From an uncultured Paracoccaceae bacterium (lineage in GTDB: Bacteria > Pseudomonadota > Alphaproteobacteria > Rhodobacterales > Rhodobacteraceae): a stretch of DNA of 64,000 nt. The translations under genes were made by a program, and so were the position numbers. The stretch is from the NCBI GenBank assembly GCA_947492475.1, contig CANLNM010000001.1:898388-962387 (forward strand), written 5' to 3'. Shown here one piece after another: positions 45,149 through 55,683 of the stretch; position 1 is the first letter of the stretch, and each line of letters starts with the position of its first letter. The notes beneath the pieces were generated by a model that saw only the letters and a list, made by a program, of their open reading frames with translations, made no database searches and was not told the origin of the DNA.

Positions 45149-45997
45149 TTAACCTTTGGCCGCCCTTTTGCGTTCAATTCCAATGGCCAGCCCGCCCAGA
45201 ACCAGCCCCGCCGACAGGAACAATTGCAGTGACAGCGGCTCTGAAAAGGCAAGCGTGCCACCAGCCACCGCGATCAACGGCACAGTCAGTTGCGCCATGG
45301 CGGCACGTGTCGCGCCGAGTTGAGGCAGAATATGATACCAGAGCGCATATCCAAGCCCGGATGTTATGGCCCCAGACAAGGCCGCCAACAGCACGGCCTG
45401 AGGTACAAGAACCGGGGTTGCCAGCAACAAAGGCACCCCAACCAGCGGCAATGAAATGACAAAATTTGCGGCGCTCGCGTTTAGTGGATCAGTTTCCCGT
45501 TGACCCAACAAAGAATAAACGCCCCAGCCGAAACCGGCGGCGCACATGTATAATAATCCGGTGAAATCAGGCGGTTGCCCCCCCGCTGGGGCCAGCAAAA
45601 TGATCAACCCGACAAAGGCAATCACGGCCCCAATGACACGCCGCTTGGATGGGGCCGGTCCCTTCATCACCGCCCAAGAGAACATGGTGAGTTGAACAAT
45701 CCCAAACAGAACCAACGCCCCAAGTCCGGCATCCAGCGTTTGGTAGGACATCGAAAATCCGACCATATAGACGGTCAGGGACAATCCCCCGGCCCATCGT
45801 GCCGTCGATCCCAGATCCATCGTCATTCCGCCGCTGCGCAGCCGCACGAGCAACACCAGGGTGATCACGCCAAACAGGACCCTGAGCCCCGAAAACGTCA
45901 GCGGCGCCATCCCGAATAGATCAACAGCCCCCCGGTTCAGCAGAGAATTCGCCGCAAAAGCGATCATGGTGAGGGCGGTCAAGAAAAACAGGCGCAT
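45149..45997 (-). CDS. DMT-superfamily (EamA) transporter
   Basis: The 282-residue inner-membrane protein has about ten hydrophobic segments and the EamA repeat layout. Features include FAANSLLNRGAVDLFG near the start, GLLYMCAAGFGWGVYSLLGQRET between the two halves and YALWYHILPQLGATRAAMAQLTVPLIAVAGG in the second. Members export amino acids, nucleosides or other metabolites; the substrate is unknown. It ends with a basic tail (GIERKRAAKG). Confidence 0.85.
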   Translation of the reverse strand: MRLFFLTALTMIAFAANSLLNRGAVDLFGMAPLTFSGLRVLFGVITLVLLVRLRSGGMTMDLGSTARWAGGLSLTVYMVGFSMSYQTLDAGLGALVLFGIVQLTMFSWAVMKGPAPSKRRVIGAVIAFVGLIILLAPAGGQPPDFTGLLYMCAAGFGWGVYSLLGQRETDPLNASAANFVISLPLVGVPLLLATPVLVPQAVLLAALSGAITSGLGYALWYHILPQLGATRAAMAQLTVPLIAVAGGTLAFSEPLSLQLFLSAGLVLGGLAIGIERKRAAKG

Positions 45998-46101
45998 AAC
46001 CCTGAGCTAGAGCAGTGCAACTGGAATTGGAATTCTCAATTCTGTGATCTTGTGAAATTACGGTTTTACATTGTCAGTTTGCGCCGCATCGACCACGCCG
46101 T

Positions 46102-46539
46102 TTATTCCGCGTTCTGATCCGGTGGGGTCCAATCTGGCTGCGTGTCAAATGACATTACGTCAGGGTCAACCTGATCCCAATGCGGTTTATCGCGACCAAA
46201 AATAACCACCTGCACATTCAAATCCACCGGTTCATTCATTGTACCCAACGTAAGTGTCATGTGATCCGATAAATTAGAGTTTTTGCCATAAATCGGACTG
46301 CTACAGGTCGGGCAAAACACCTTGGTCACCTGAGATCCATGTGCTGAAGTATATTGAAAACTCTGAGTTTCGCCCAATATATCAACGTCCTGCACTGCGA
46401 ACATCGCCCCGACGGCATGCCCGGTCCCGCTCAGCTTGCGGCATTCATCGCAATGGCATTGCGCAACGATCTTTGGTGAACCGCTAACAGAATACGTGAC
46501 CTGACCGCACAGGCATTGACCGGTAATAGGATTGCTCAT
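46102..46539 (-). CDS. GFA-family (glutathione-dependent formaldehyde-activating-like) protein
   Basis: The 145-residue zinc protein (DUF636/GFA) has the Cys clusters GQCLCGQVTYSVSG, AQCHCDECRKLSGTG and FCPTCSSPIYG. The founding member (Gfa) speeds the formaldehyde-glutathione reaction, but most homologues have no proven role. The adhC gene is 35 kb distant in this window, so no operon link is implied. Confidence 0.85.
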   Translation of the reverse strand: MSNPITGQCLCGQVTYSVSGSPKIVAQCHCDECRKLSGTGHAVGAMFAVQDVDILGETQSFQYTSAHGSQVTKVFCPTCSSPIYGKNSNLSDHMTLTLGTMNEPVDLNVQVVIFGRDKPHWDQVDPDVMSFDTQPDWTPPDQNAE

Positions 46540-46740
46540 GTTGGCACCCTAACGCGCAAATGCGGCGTGACAATCCCAATTCAATCAAGCGTCGGTTTTG
46601 ATGAATTGAACTTACCCCCAACAGGCACACTGCCCCTGGGTTCGTTCATGAATGCGCGCGCCATGCCAATCAAGGGCGCCTCATAGAACCTTCAATTTTG
46701 ATCGGACACATTGGCCGGTTAACTACCCCAAATCCGCAAC

Positions 46741-46768
46741 AAAAAAGGGCCCGCCAAATAGCGGACCC
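46741..46768 (-). terminator. Terminator of groESL
   Basis: On the minus strand GGGTCCGC pairs with GCGGGCCC across a short loop, followed by TTTTTT. It lies 52 bp past the groEL stop. Confidence 0.85.
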
Positions 46769-46820
46769 TCAATTCTGTCAGCTGCCAATCAGCAACCCAA
46801 TTTCCAAAATGGAATTCAGA

Positions 46821-48500
<1,680 letters not shown>

Positions 48501-48515
48501 TCAGGGTCGAACGAC

Positions 48516-48803
48516 TTAGGCCAGAATGCCCATGATGTCGGACTCTTTCATGATCAGCAGCTCTTCACCGTCAATGGTGACTTCTGTGCCAGACCATTTG
48601 CCGAACAGAACTTTGTCGCCTGCATTCACAGCAGGTGCGATCAGTTCGCCGTTATCTTTGCGTGCGCCAGCGCCAACAGAAATAACTTCGCCTTCAGCGG
48701 GCTTTTCTTTTGCGCTTTCAGGAATGATCAGACCACCAGAGGTCTTTTCTTCGGATTCAACACGGCGGACCAGAACGCGGTCATGCAGCGGTGTAAATGC
48801 CAT
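48516..48803 (-). CDS. groES: Co-chaperonin GroES (10 kDa)
   Basis: This 95-residue heptameric lid of GroEL begins [24 protein letters not shown] and has the mobile loop with the family GGLIIPE motif, [11 protein letters not shown] and [13 protein letters not shown]. It is the first gene of groESL. CIRCE lies 41 bp upstream. Confidence 0.97.
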   Translation of the reverse strand: MAFTPLHDRVLVRRVESEEKTSGGLIIPESAKEKPAEGEVISVGAGARKDNGELIAPAVNAGDKVLFGKWSGTEVTIDGEELLIMKESDIMGILA

Positions 48804-48843
48804 CTATGCAACTCCTCTTGCATTTAACGCCCCGCGAGGGGCT

Positions 48844-48870
48844 TTATCACTCACTCGGTTTGAGTGCTAA
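48844..48870 (-). promoter_or_regulatory. CIRCE operator (HrcA site) of groESL
   Basis: On the minus strand TTAGCACTC-N9-GAGTGATAA differs from the CIRCE consensus TTAGCACTC-N9-GAGTGCTAA at a single base in the right arm. It lies just downstream of the -10, as usual. HrcA is expected to repress here. Confidence 0.93.
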
Positions 48871-48877
48871 CGGCGTA

Positions 48878-48906
48878 TAGCTAGGGAGTCATTTCCGGGC
48901 TGTCAA
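48878..48906 (-). promoter_or_regulatory. Housekeeping-type promoter of groESL
   Basis: On the minus strand a perfect TTGACA (-35) is followed after 17 bases by TAGCTA (-10). It directly abuts CIRCE. No RpoH-type promoter was recognised here, so HrcA control may dominate. Confidence 0.7.
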
Positions 48907-48977
48907 CGGCGATTTGGACAATCTGACATTGGGCTGCACCGCCATCTGGTTACCAAATAATTAATGTTTTCAAGGCC

Positions 48978-49397
48978 TCAGGCGCAATCATGCCGCCACG
49001 AGGTCCGCTCGACAAAAAGGCCACACTTTAAAGTTGTTTCAAAAGCGCCCCAAATTTCCGGTTCACAGAATCTGTTGGCCCGGTTACCAAACCGCCATTC
49101 ACCGCCCCACGGGGCCCATAAAAGGATGCGATCATGACCCTCGAGGTAACATTTATCTGCCGATAAGGCTGCGTCGCACTCTTTTGTCCAAGTGGCGCCG
49201 CGCGCGCCTTTTTCGAACAGCACTGAACCCACCCTCGCCCGCATAATCTGTGGTCGTCTGTCTGCGTTCCCCCATTCTGTTCCCCGGACTCTAAAATTAT
49301 CCAAATTTCCGATCCCATCGGAGCCAAAATTATAGGTGTGCCATGCATCCGTTTTATATTCACATCGATCACAAACATGATCCGTCTCAATCCGCAT
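48978..49397 (-). CDS. Hypothetical Cys/Trp-rich protein, uncertain
   Basis: An open frame of 139 codons begins MRIETDHVCDRCEYKTDAW, with a CxxC and four further Cys and several Trp (WAPWGGEWRFGN). Codons are coding-like in places. No ribosome site or known family is seen, and a second frame (49028-49390) overlaps, so this could be chance. It overlaps a plus-strand frame starting at 49343. Confidence 0.35.
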   Translation of the reverse strand: MRIETDHVCDRCEYKTDAWHTYNFGSDGIGNLDNFRVRGTEWGNADRRPQIMRARVGSVLFEKGARGATWTKECDAALSADKCYLEGHDRILLWAPWGGEWRFGNRANRFCEPEIWGAFETTLKCGLFVERTSWRHDCA

Positions 49398-49630
49398 ATA
49401 GGCCGGCAAAGTCAGTTAAAAAACGCCATGCCCCGGAACGTTTGAATCTGGGCCTGCCATCTCAGGGTTTTCCACCCCTGCTGTTTGATGCGAAAACCGA
49501 CAAAGCAATAGAAGAGTTCAAACGCGCCAAAGATCAAAGACTTGCGCCGCGCCCTTCATTGCGTGAACGGTTTGGGTTTGCCTTGATCCGGGCCGGTCAA
49601 CGGTTGGCGCGGGTCCATGTTGCTGGATAA
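49343..49630 (+). CDS. Hypothetical 95-aa protein, uncertain
   Basis: A 95-codon frame whose second half (PERLNLGLPSQGFPPLLFDAK; SLRERFGFALIRAGQRLARVH) has coding-like composition and an amphipathic end. The first third is His/Pro rich and the start lacks a ribosome site. The true start may be later. It precedes the TraB/GumN gene by 80 bp. Confidence 0.4.
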   Translation: MHPFYIHIDHKHDPSQSAYRPAKSVKKRHAPERLNLGLPSQGFPPLLFDAKTDKAIEEFKRAKDQRLAPRPSLRERFGFALIRAGQRLARVHVAG

Positions 49631-49710
49631 ATACATCCAATAAATCGGGATCAGATGGTTTGCATTCTGATCCCGACAAACTACGCTTGTTGCAAAGAAA
49701 AGGTGTGTTT

Positions 49711-50712
49711 ATGCGATTTAAGTCCAAAGTTTTTGCAACATTCTGTGCTGCGTTTTTCCCGATCTCATCATGGGCGCAATGCAGTGGGCCGGATTATCTA
49801 TCGTCATTGGAACCCGACACTGTGGCGGCGATCACTGCGCGCGCAGATGCGGTGCCCTTTGGCCAAGGTCTGATCTGGCAGGCCACCCGTGGCGACGCCA
49901 AAATCACCCTTCTGGGCACGATGCATCTTTATGACGATCGTCATCAGGATTTGATGATCCGCGTTACACCTTTCCTGCAAGAATCCGATCTGATTCTGCT
50001 GGAAATGACCCCCGAAGTCGAAGCCCAGGCCCAGTCTGGCATGTTGTCCAACCCCGAAATGCTATTTTTGCCGCTCGACAGCCCAACCTTGCCGGAATTA
50101 CTCCCTGCTGAGGATTGGGACATGCTTGCTTCAGAAATTTCAAAGCGCGGTATTCCCAGCATTTTAGCCGCCAAATCACAGCCATGGTATATCGCGATGT
50201 CGCTGGCCATTCCGACCTGCGCGATGGCGGATATTGCATCAGGCAAACGCGGGCTGGATCATATGATTATGGACTGGGCCACCACCCATTCCGTCGACAT
50301 GCAGGCGCTGGAACCGTGGGACACTCTGTTTACGATCATGTCCGCGGACAGTTTCGAAGATCAGCTGACCAATTTGCAACTGACCCTGCAAACCATCAGC
50401 GACCAGCCCCCGCTGATGATGTCGCTGCTCAACGAATATTTCGAAGAAAAACCAGCGCTGATTTGGGAAATATCGCGATATTCGGTTGAAAATACCCCCG
50501 GCATTAGTCCGGCTGATGCGGCGATGTTGATGCAGGACATGCAGACGGATCTGCTGGACACACGCAATGCCAACTGGATCCCCGTGATCACCGCTGCCAG
50601 CGCCCAAAACGACACAATGGTTGTGGCCGTTGGGGCCGCGCATCTGCCCGGTGAAACGGGTGTGTTGCGTCTACTTGAACAGCAGGGCTGGACCATCACG
50701 CCTGTGAATTAA
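49711..50712 (+). CDS. TraB/GumN family protein, exported
   Basis: The 333-residue protein has a signal peptide (FKSKVFATFCAAFFPISSWA). The two family motifs are present: LLGTMHLYDDRH near residue 70 and VAVGAAHLPGETG near the C-terminus. These correspond to the GxxH sites of the TIKI/TraB putative metalloprotease fold. The ATG at 49711 is chosen for the signal peptide. Its 3' end overlaps the convergent DUF2161 gene by 17 bp. Function in bacteria is not settled. Confidence 0.85.
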   Translation: MRFKSKVFATFCAAFFPISSWAQCSGPDYLSSLEPDTVAAITARADAVPFGQGLIWQATRGDAKITLLGTMHLYDDRHQDLMIRVTPFLQESDLILLEMTPEVEAQAQSGMLSNPEMLFLPLDSPTLPELLPAEDWDMLASEISKRGIPSILAAKSQPWYIAMSLAIPTCAMADIASGKRGLDHMIMDWATTHSVDMQALEPWDTLFTIMSADSFEDQLTNLQLTLQTISDQPPLMMSLLNEYFEEKPALIWEISRYSVENTPGISPADAAMLMQDMQTDLLDTRNANWIPVITAASAQNDTMVVAVGAAHLPGETGVLRLLEQQGWTITPVN

Positions 50713-51367
50713 CGATGTCTGTCGCGGCTTTCTGGCCGGGTTCCGTCAGGCCATAAACGCCGCGCGACACACGTTCAAACCAACCGTAATGATTGTCCGC
50801 CATGATCCGTGTGGCGCGGCTCACATCCGCCTCTTTGGCGATGGCGGCGCCTTTGCTGGGGCCGTTTTGCGCCAAAAACATCGCACAACGTTCTGCATCC
50901 TGACGATAGGACGTCACGATGCCGCCATTGGTGCCGCCTTTGTTTGGATCCCCCGTGCGGGCCGAAAATTCGCGCAACAACGCCGATTTTTTGATGTTGG
51001 ATTTGCGCGGCACAAACGGCACAGGATCAGAATGCACCTGCACCGATCCGTCCTTTAGCTGCACAGACACGACCCCAACGCCCAGCCGTTTGCACAGGCC
51101 CACATTGCCTTTGAACGCGCGCCAGCCTGCTTTGCCTGACCAACGCGGCACTGCAACATAGACATTGTCGGTGACCGCCTGTCGCGCCACGGCCTGTTGC
51201 AACAACGTCAACGAAAACCCGGTCTTTAGCTCGACCACAATCGGTGCGCCATCCTCGCGCACAGCCATCACATCCACCGCGCCGATCTCGGCTTTGACCT
51301 CATAGCCCAACGCTTCTAGCCAGGATTTCACCGGATCATATAAGTCAGTTTCGCGGATTTTTTTCAT
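50696..51367 (-). CDS. DUF2161 protein, PD-(D/E)XK nuclease-like
   Basis: The 223-residue protein has a N-terminal PD-(D/E)XK-type core: YDPVKSWLEALGYEVKAEIG, AVDVMAV and VVELKTGFSLTLLQQA, with Asp, Glu and Lys in place for a metal site. The second half carries a winged-helix-like segment (GAAIAKEADVSRATRIMADN HYGWF). DUF2161 is described as a putative phosphodiesterase or nuclease. Role is unknown; it is a single gene. Confidence 0.8.
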   Translation of the reverse strand: MKKIRETDLYDPVKSWLEALGYEVKAEIGAVDVMAVREDGAPIVVELKTGFSLTLLQQAVARQAVTDNVYVAVPRWSGKAGWRAFKGNVGLCKRLGVGVVSVQLKDGSVQVHSDPVPFVPRKSNIKKSALLREFSARTGDPNKGGTNGGIVTSYRQDAERCAMFLAQNGPSKGAAIAKEADVSRATRIMADNHYGWFERVSRGVYGLTEPGQKAATDIVNSQA

Positions 51368-51421
51368 GGGCTTAGTCCTAGCAATCTTTACACCCTGTCG
51401 CCAAGCCCGTCAGATAGGCCC

Positions 51422-51790
51422 ATGACCCGTGACGAATTTAACACCTATTGCGCAACCTACCCCCATGCGACCCATGTCGTGCAATGGGGCAATTCCGATG
51501 TCTGGAAAATCGGTGGCAAGGTCTTCGCGCTTTGTGGTTGGGCAAATGACCAACCCGCATTCACATTCAAAGCATCAGATATGGCGTTTAACGTTCTGGG
51601 GGATGGGCCCGGCATCCGCCCTGCCCCTTATCTGGCATCGCGGGGCATGAAATGGCTGCAGGTTTATGATCAGCCCGGTCATGGTTATGGGCTTTCGGAT
51701 GAGGCATTGCGCGACCATTTGCGGGCCTCCCATGACATGGTGGTTGCTAAGTTGACCAAAAAGCTGCGCACAGAACTGGGCCTGACTTAA
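51422..51790 (+). CDS. MmcQ/YjbR-family protein
   Basis: The 122-residue protein begins MTRDEFNTYCATYPHATHVVQWGNSDVWKIGGKVFAL, followed by FTFKASDMAFNVLGDGPGIRPAPYLASRGMKWLQ and a C-terminal helix. This is the CyaY-like MmcQ/YjbR DNA-binding fold, whose role is not established. It starts 54 bp after the divergent DUF2161 gene. Confidence 0.88.
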   Translation: MTRDEFNTYCATYPHATHVVQWGNSDVWKIGGKVFALCGWANDQPAFTFKASDMAFNVLGDGPGIRPAPYLASRGMKWLQVYDQPGHGYGLSDEALRDHLRASHDMVVAKLTKKLRTELGLT

Positions 51791-51910
51791 ACCCACCGCC
51801 CAATCGCGGCATTTCCGCTCGCATAGCTGGGCTGTGCAGACAGCATCGTGACAACACGATTTCCCCCCCCTATAAGAGCGCGAAAATCCGCTATATTCAG
51901 GACAGAACAC

Positions 51911-52831
51911 ATGACAACTCTCGTTTTTGGCCACAAAGCCCCCGATACTGATTCCACCGGCGCTCCGATCATCTGGGCATGGTATTTGAATGACATCAAA
52001 GGCCAAGCCGCAGAGGCCCGCCTGTTGGGTGCACCAAACACCGAAGCCGCGTTTGTTGCGCAGCGTTGGGGCTATGACCTGCCTGCATTGCTGGACGATG
52101 TGGCTGACGATCAGGCCTGTGTCATTGTTGACACTAACAACCCTGCGGAATTGCCTGCCAACATCAACAATGCCGATATTCAGGCGATCATCGACCACCA
52201 CAAATTGGTCGGCGGCCTGGAAACCAAAGGCCCGATTGATATCACCATCCGCCCGCTGGCCTGCACCGTCACCGTTATGCACGACCTGATGGGCGACGAT
52301 GCGGCCAAAATGCCCGACGCCATCAAAGGTTTGATGCTGTCCTGCATCCTGTCGGACACGCTGGAATTCCGGTCCCCGACCACCACAGCCACAGACAAAG
52401 CTCTGGCGGAAAAACTGGCGGCAGAGTTGAACATCAACATCGCCGATTATGCAGCTGAAATGTTTGCAGCCAAATCCGACGTTTCCGCGTTTTCGGATGC
52501 TGAATTGCTGCGCATGGATTCCAAAGAATTCACCGTGTCAGACACCAAATTCCGCGTTTCCGTTCTGGAAACCACCGCACCTGCCATTGTGCTGGACCGC
52601 AAAGCGTCCTTGATGGACACAATGACAACCGTCGCGTCCGAAGATGGCGTTGATCAGGTCCTGCTGTTTGTGGTCGACATCCTGAACGAAGAAGCCACCC
52701 TGCTGGTGCCCAACGATCTGGTAAAAACCGTCGCTGAGAAAAGCTTTGGCGCGTCTGTTTCCGGCGATGCTGTTGTTCTGCCCGGCATCATGAGCCGTAA
52801 AAAACAGATTATTCCAAACCTGGCTGTCTAA
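51911..52831 (+). CDS. ppaC: Manganese-dependent inorganic pyrophosphatase
   Basis: This family II pyrophosphatase of 306 residues cleaves pyrophosphate to phosphate in the cytoplasm. DHH-family motifs are present: GHKAPDTDSTG, VDTNNPAELP, IIDHHKLVGG and the C-terminal GIMSRKKQIIP that binds substrate. The start at 51911 (MTTLVFGHK) is chosen; the upstream extension overlaps the promoter region. Confidence 0.95.
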   Translation: MTTLVFGHKAPDTDSTGAPIIWAWYLNDIKGQAAEARLLGAPNTEAAFVAQRWGYDLPALLDDVADDQACVIVDTNNPAELPANINNADIQAIIDHHKLVGGLETKGPIDITIRPLACTVTVMHDLMGDDAAKMPDAIKGLMLSCILSDTLEFRSPTTTATDKALAEKLAAELNINIADYAAEMFAAKSDVSAFSDAELLRMDSKEFTVSDTKFRVSVLETTAPAIVLDRKASLMDTMTTVASEDGVDQVLLFVVDILNEEATLLVPNDLVKTVAEKSFGASVSGDAVVLPGIMSRKKQIIPNLAV

Positions 52832-52872
52832 GCCCGTTTAGAATGGCTGGCTTTGGCCGGTATGTTTAAAAC

Positions 52873-52902
52873 AAAGGCCGGATGATCGCTCATCCGGCCT
52901 TT
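52873..52902. terminator. Bidirectional terminator between ppaC and hisD-like gene
   Basis: AAAGGCCGGATG and CATCCGGCCTTT form a 12-bp perfect stem with a 6-base loop between convergent genes. The flanking A- and T-rich sequence lets it work both ways. Confidence 0.9.
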
Positions 52903-52912
52903 GATATTTCAA

Positions 52913-54220
52913 CTATCTGACTTTGTTGGTCCCCAGCGAAAACACCTCATCTGGAAAGTATTTCGCCAAGCGGATATCGGCGGTGCGGGCGTGGCCTTCC
53001 ATGCCTTCCATCCGTGAAATCCGTGCTGTGGCTTCGGCGATGGGGCGCATCGCATCACGGCTAGAGGCCTGCCATGTCACGGTTTTCATGAACTTTGCCA
53101 CCGATAATCCCCCCGTGTACCGCGCCGCGCCGGATGTTGGCAAAACGTGGTTTGGACCGGCTGCCTTGTCCCCAAAGGCAACGGTGGTTTCTTCGCCCAA
53201 AAACAGGGAACCATAAGCGTTCAAATTGGACAGCCACCAATCCTGATCCGCGCATTGCACCTGCAAATGTTCCGGCGCATAGCGATCAGACACCTGCACC
53301 ATTTCATCGCGATCCTCGCAAATCACAATCTCGGCCAAATCATCCCATGCGGTTTGCGCGCTGGACCGGTTTGGTTCGGGCAATGACGCGATCATATCGG
53401 GCACCTGCTTCAAAACCTGTTCTGCCAGCCCGACGTCATCCGTCACCAGCCAGACCGGGGAATTGGCCCCATGTTCCGCCTGCCCGACCAGATCCCAAGC
53501 CACAACAAACGGATCCGCCTGCCCATCCGCCAACACCAGCAAATCCGTTGGGCCTGCGACCATATCAATGCCCACTTGGCCAAACAAAATGCGTTTGGCA
53601 TCCGCCACATATTGATTGCCCGGCCCCGCCAGAACATCGACCTTTGGCAGGCCAAAAAACCCATGCGCCATAGAGGCAACCGCCTGAACGCCGCCCATAT
53701 TCAACACCTGATCCGCCCCACAAACCTGCATCGCATAGAGGATTTCCGCAGGAATACCGTCAGGGCCGCTGGGCGGGGAACAGGCGCAGATATACCCAAC
53801 CCCCGCCACTTTGGCGGTGGTGATGGTCATAATGGCGCTGGCGATATGGGCATATCGACCACCCGGCACATAACACCCGGCGGATTGCACCGGAATTTGG
53901 CGCTGGCCTGCCACAAAACCCGGCAGGATTTCTATCTGTGTGTCTTGGATCGTGGCCCGCTGCGCCTGCGCAAAGCGGCGCACATTGTCATGGGCAAATT
54001 CGATGTCAGCACGTTCTTGGGCGGTCAGTTTTTCGGCCGCCTGCGCAAGCTGCGCCTCAGACACCAAAACATCGCCCGCCCAACCGTCAAACTGACGGCA
54101 CAAATCCCGCGCAACCTGTTCGCCACCGGTTTCCATCTGATCAAGCAGCCCTTGCACCACATCAGACACATCTGAGGCAGATTGTTCCGCGGCTGCATTT
54201 TTGCGTTTCAGGTAGCGCAT
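52913..54220 (-). CDS. HisD-family dehydrogenase, possible sulfopropanediol 3-dehydrogenase
   Basis: The 435-residue NAD- and zinc-dependent dehydrogenase matches histidinol dehydrogenase. Residues for zinc and catalysis are in place: VGQAEHGANS (Gln, His), YAPEHLQV (Glu-His), AFGDKAAGPNHVLPTSG (Asp) and GMEGHARTADIR (His). The start YLKRKNAAAEQSASDV resembles the HisD-like branch that includes HpsN (oxidises DHPS to sulfolactate). It lies downstream of tauABC on the same strand, with a terminator between, in a sulfonate region. No other his gene is near. Histidine biosynthesis remains the alternative. Confidence 0.82.
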   Translation of the reverse strand: MRYLKRKNAAAEQSASDVSDVVQGLLDQMETGGEQVARDLCRQFDGWAGDVLVSEAQLAQAAEKLTAQERADIEFAHDNVRRFAQAQRATIQDTQIEILPGFVAGQRQIPVQSAGCYVPGGRYAHIASAIMTITTAKVAGVGYICACSPPSGPDGIPAEILYAMQVCGADQVLNMGGVQAVASMAHGFFGLPKVDVLAGPGNQYVADAKRILFGQVGIDMVAGPTDLLVLADGQADPFVVAWDLVGQAEHGANSPVWLVTDDVGLAEQVLKQVPDMIASLPEPNRSSAQTAWDDLAEIVICEDRDEMVQVSDRYAPEHLQVQCADQDWWLSNLNAYGSLFLGEETTVAFGDKAAGPNHVLPTSGAARYTGGLSVAKFMKTVTWQASSRDAMRPIAEATARISRMEGMEGHARTADIRLAKYFPDEVFSLGTNKVR

Positions 54221-54265
54221 GATCGATGTCCTTTGGCTGTGATTGCGATCACGTAACCAAAGAGA

Positions 54266-54304
54266 AAGGGCCCGCGCTACCTTTTTCAGATCGCGCGGGC
54301 CCTT
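54266..54304 (-). terminator. Terminator after tauC
   Basis: AAGGGCCCGCGC and GCGCGGGCCCTT form a 12-bp stem, with a 15-base loop, in the 129-bp gap between tauC and the HisD-like gene. On the minus strand it is followed by TTTCTCTTT. It suggests the HisD-like gene has its own promoter or receives read-through. Confidence 0.8.
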
Positions 54305-54348
54305 GTTTTGTTGGGGCGAAATGCCTCTTTAGAAAAGCTGAAAGTTGA

Positions 54349-55683
54349 TCAGCCTTTGCCTTTCCATGGCACCAAGATCCGTTCAACCCAGCGCATCAAC
54401 ATATCGATGCCAAAGCCGATGACACCAATCAGGATAATCCCCATGATCACGATATCGGTGTTTTGGAATTTGGACGCTGTCATGATCATCATACCAGCCC
54501 CCTTTTCCGCCGCGACCAATTCTGCGGCCACAACCGTGCCCCAGCAGACCCCCATCGCAACCCGGGCTGCGGTAAAGATTTCCGGTAGGGAATTGGGAAT
54601 GATCACATATTGCATGATCTGGCGTTTGCTTGCCCCCAGGGAATAGGCCGCGTGCACTTTGGTGATGCGCACCCCTGAAACACCGGATCGCGCGCCAATG
54701 GCCATGATCCACAAAGCCGCAAGGAACAGCAGAATGATTTTGCCGCTTTCCCCAATGCCGGCCCAAAGGATCACCAATGGAATCAAGGCCAATGGCGGCA
54801 CTGGGCGCATGAATTCAACGATTGGATCAAACCAACCACGGAACCAATCCGACAGACCCATCGCATAGCCCAATGGAATGCCCACCAACGCCCCAAGCGC
54901 AAAGCCAACAATCACACGGAACAGTGAAAATCCAAGATGTTCAGCCAATGTCGAATTGCGGAACCCTTCGGTTGCGATTTCGCCCATCCGTTGCCAGACG
55001 CGTTCCGGTGCCGGAAGCCAGATTGGCTCCATTTGCCAACCCGGATTTGGCGTGATGTTTAGCGTTCCGCGTCGCGTCAACGACACGTTCAGATCAGAGG
55101 TCGAAACTTCGCTTCCCGGAACGACGGCCTCTCCGTTGATGGCGACCACGACGTTGCCATCTTCGCGGCTGACCTCATCATTGCGATCCGTGCGCAGCAA
55201 TTCACTGCGATAGGCCTCAATCAGGATAAAGTCGTTCTTAGCAAACCCATCCCCGGCTTCGATGTTGGGTTCAACATCATCAGCGCCCGCCGGACGAACA
55301 GCAACGTAAACACTGCTGTCATTCTGGTTGCCGTTGCCATCCTCGACCGTGATCGAAAATTCGGTGTCGCCCGTAAACGGCCCCGGCGCATGCAGAAACG
55401 ACGGCAGTAATTTGGACCCGGTGAACGCGCCCCAAAGCACAAAAATCAACACGATCGAAACGACGGACGCAACTAAATTGGAACTAACCGCGCTTTCATC
55501 GCCAAAGGTTACGGTTTTCAGCGATCCGTAGTCCTTTTTGGGTGTCAAAAATTTGCGCACCGCATTCCAGATCAGCAAACAAGCCAGAATCAGGACCACA
55601 TAGCCCACAATAAATGGCAGCGCCTTGATCACCGTTCCCATGATGGCCAGCAATTCGGCCCCTAGTGCAGAAAACAATTCCAT
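54349..55683 (-). CDS. tauC: Taurine ABC transporter permease with long extracytoplasmic insert
   Basis: The 444-residue inner-membrane permease carries taurine with TauB. The family core sits after residue ~240 (FRVIVGFALGALVGIPLGYAMG; PLALIPLVILWAGIGES; SLGASKRQIMQYVIIPNSLPEIFTAARVAMG). Usual TauC is ~275 residues. Here an extra two-helix N-terminus and an extracytoplasmic beta-rich insert of about 150 residues (SITVEDGNGNQNDSSVYVAV; VVVAINGEAVVPGSEVSTSD) lie before the core. It overlaps tauB by one base (TAATG). The insert has no known role. Confidence 0.88.
   Translation of the reverse strand: MELFSALGAELLAIMGTVIKALPFIVGYVVLILACLLIWNAVRKFLTPKKDYGSLKTVTFGDESAVSSNLVASVVSIVLIFVLWGAFTGSKLLPSFLHAPGPFTGDTEFSITVEDGNGNQNDSSVYVAVRPAGADDVEPNIEAGDGFAKNDFILIEAYRSELLRTDRNDEVSREDGNVVVAINGEAVVPGSEVSTSDLNVSLTRRGTLNITPNPGWQMEPIWLPAPERVWQRMGEIATEGFRNSTLAEHLGFSLFRVIVGFALGALVGIPLGYAMGLSDWFRGWFDPIVEFMRPVPPLALIPLVILWAGIGESGKIILLFLAALWIMAIGARSGVSGVRITKVHAAYSLGASKRQIMQYVIIPNSLPEIFTAARVAMGVCWGTVVAAELVAAEKGAGMMIMTASKFQNTDIVIMGIILIGVIGFGIDMLMRWVERILVPWKGKG

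Noticed and set aside
49028..49390. 121-codon frame overlapping the uncertain Cys-rich ORF
   Set aside because: Same strand, other frame; weaker composition and no ribosome site. Only one of the two could be real and the longer one was kept at low confidence.
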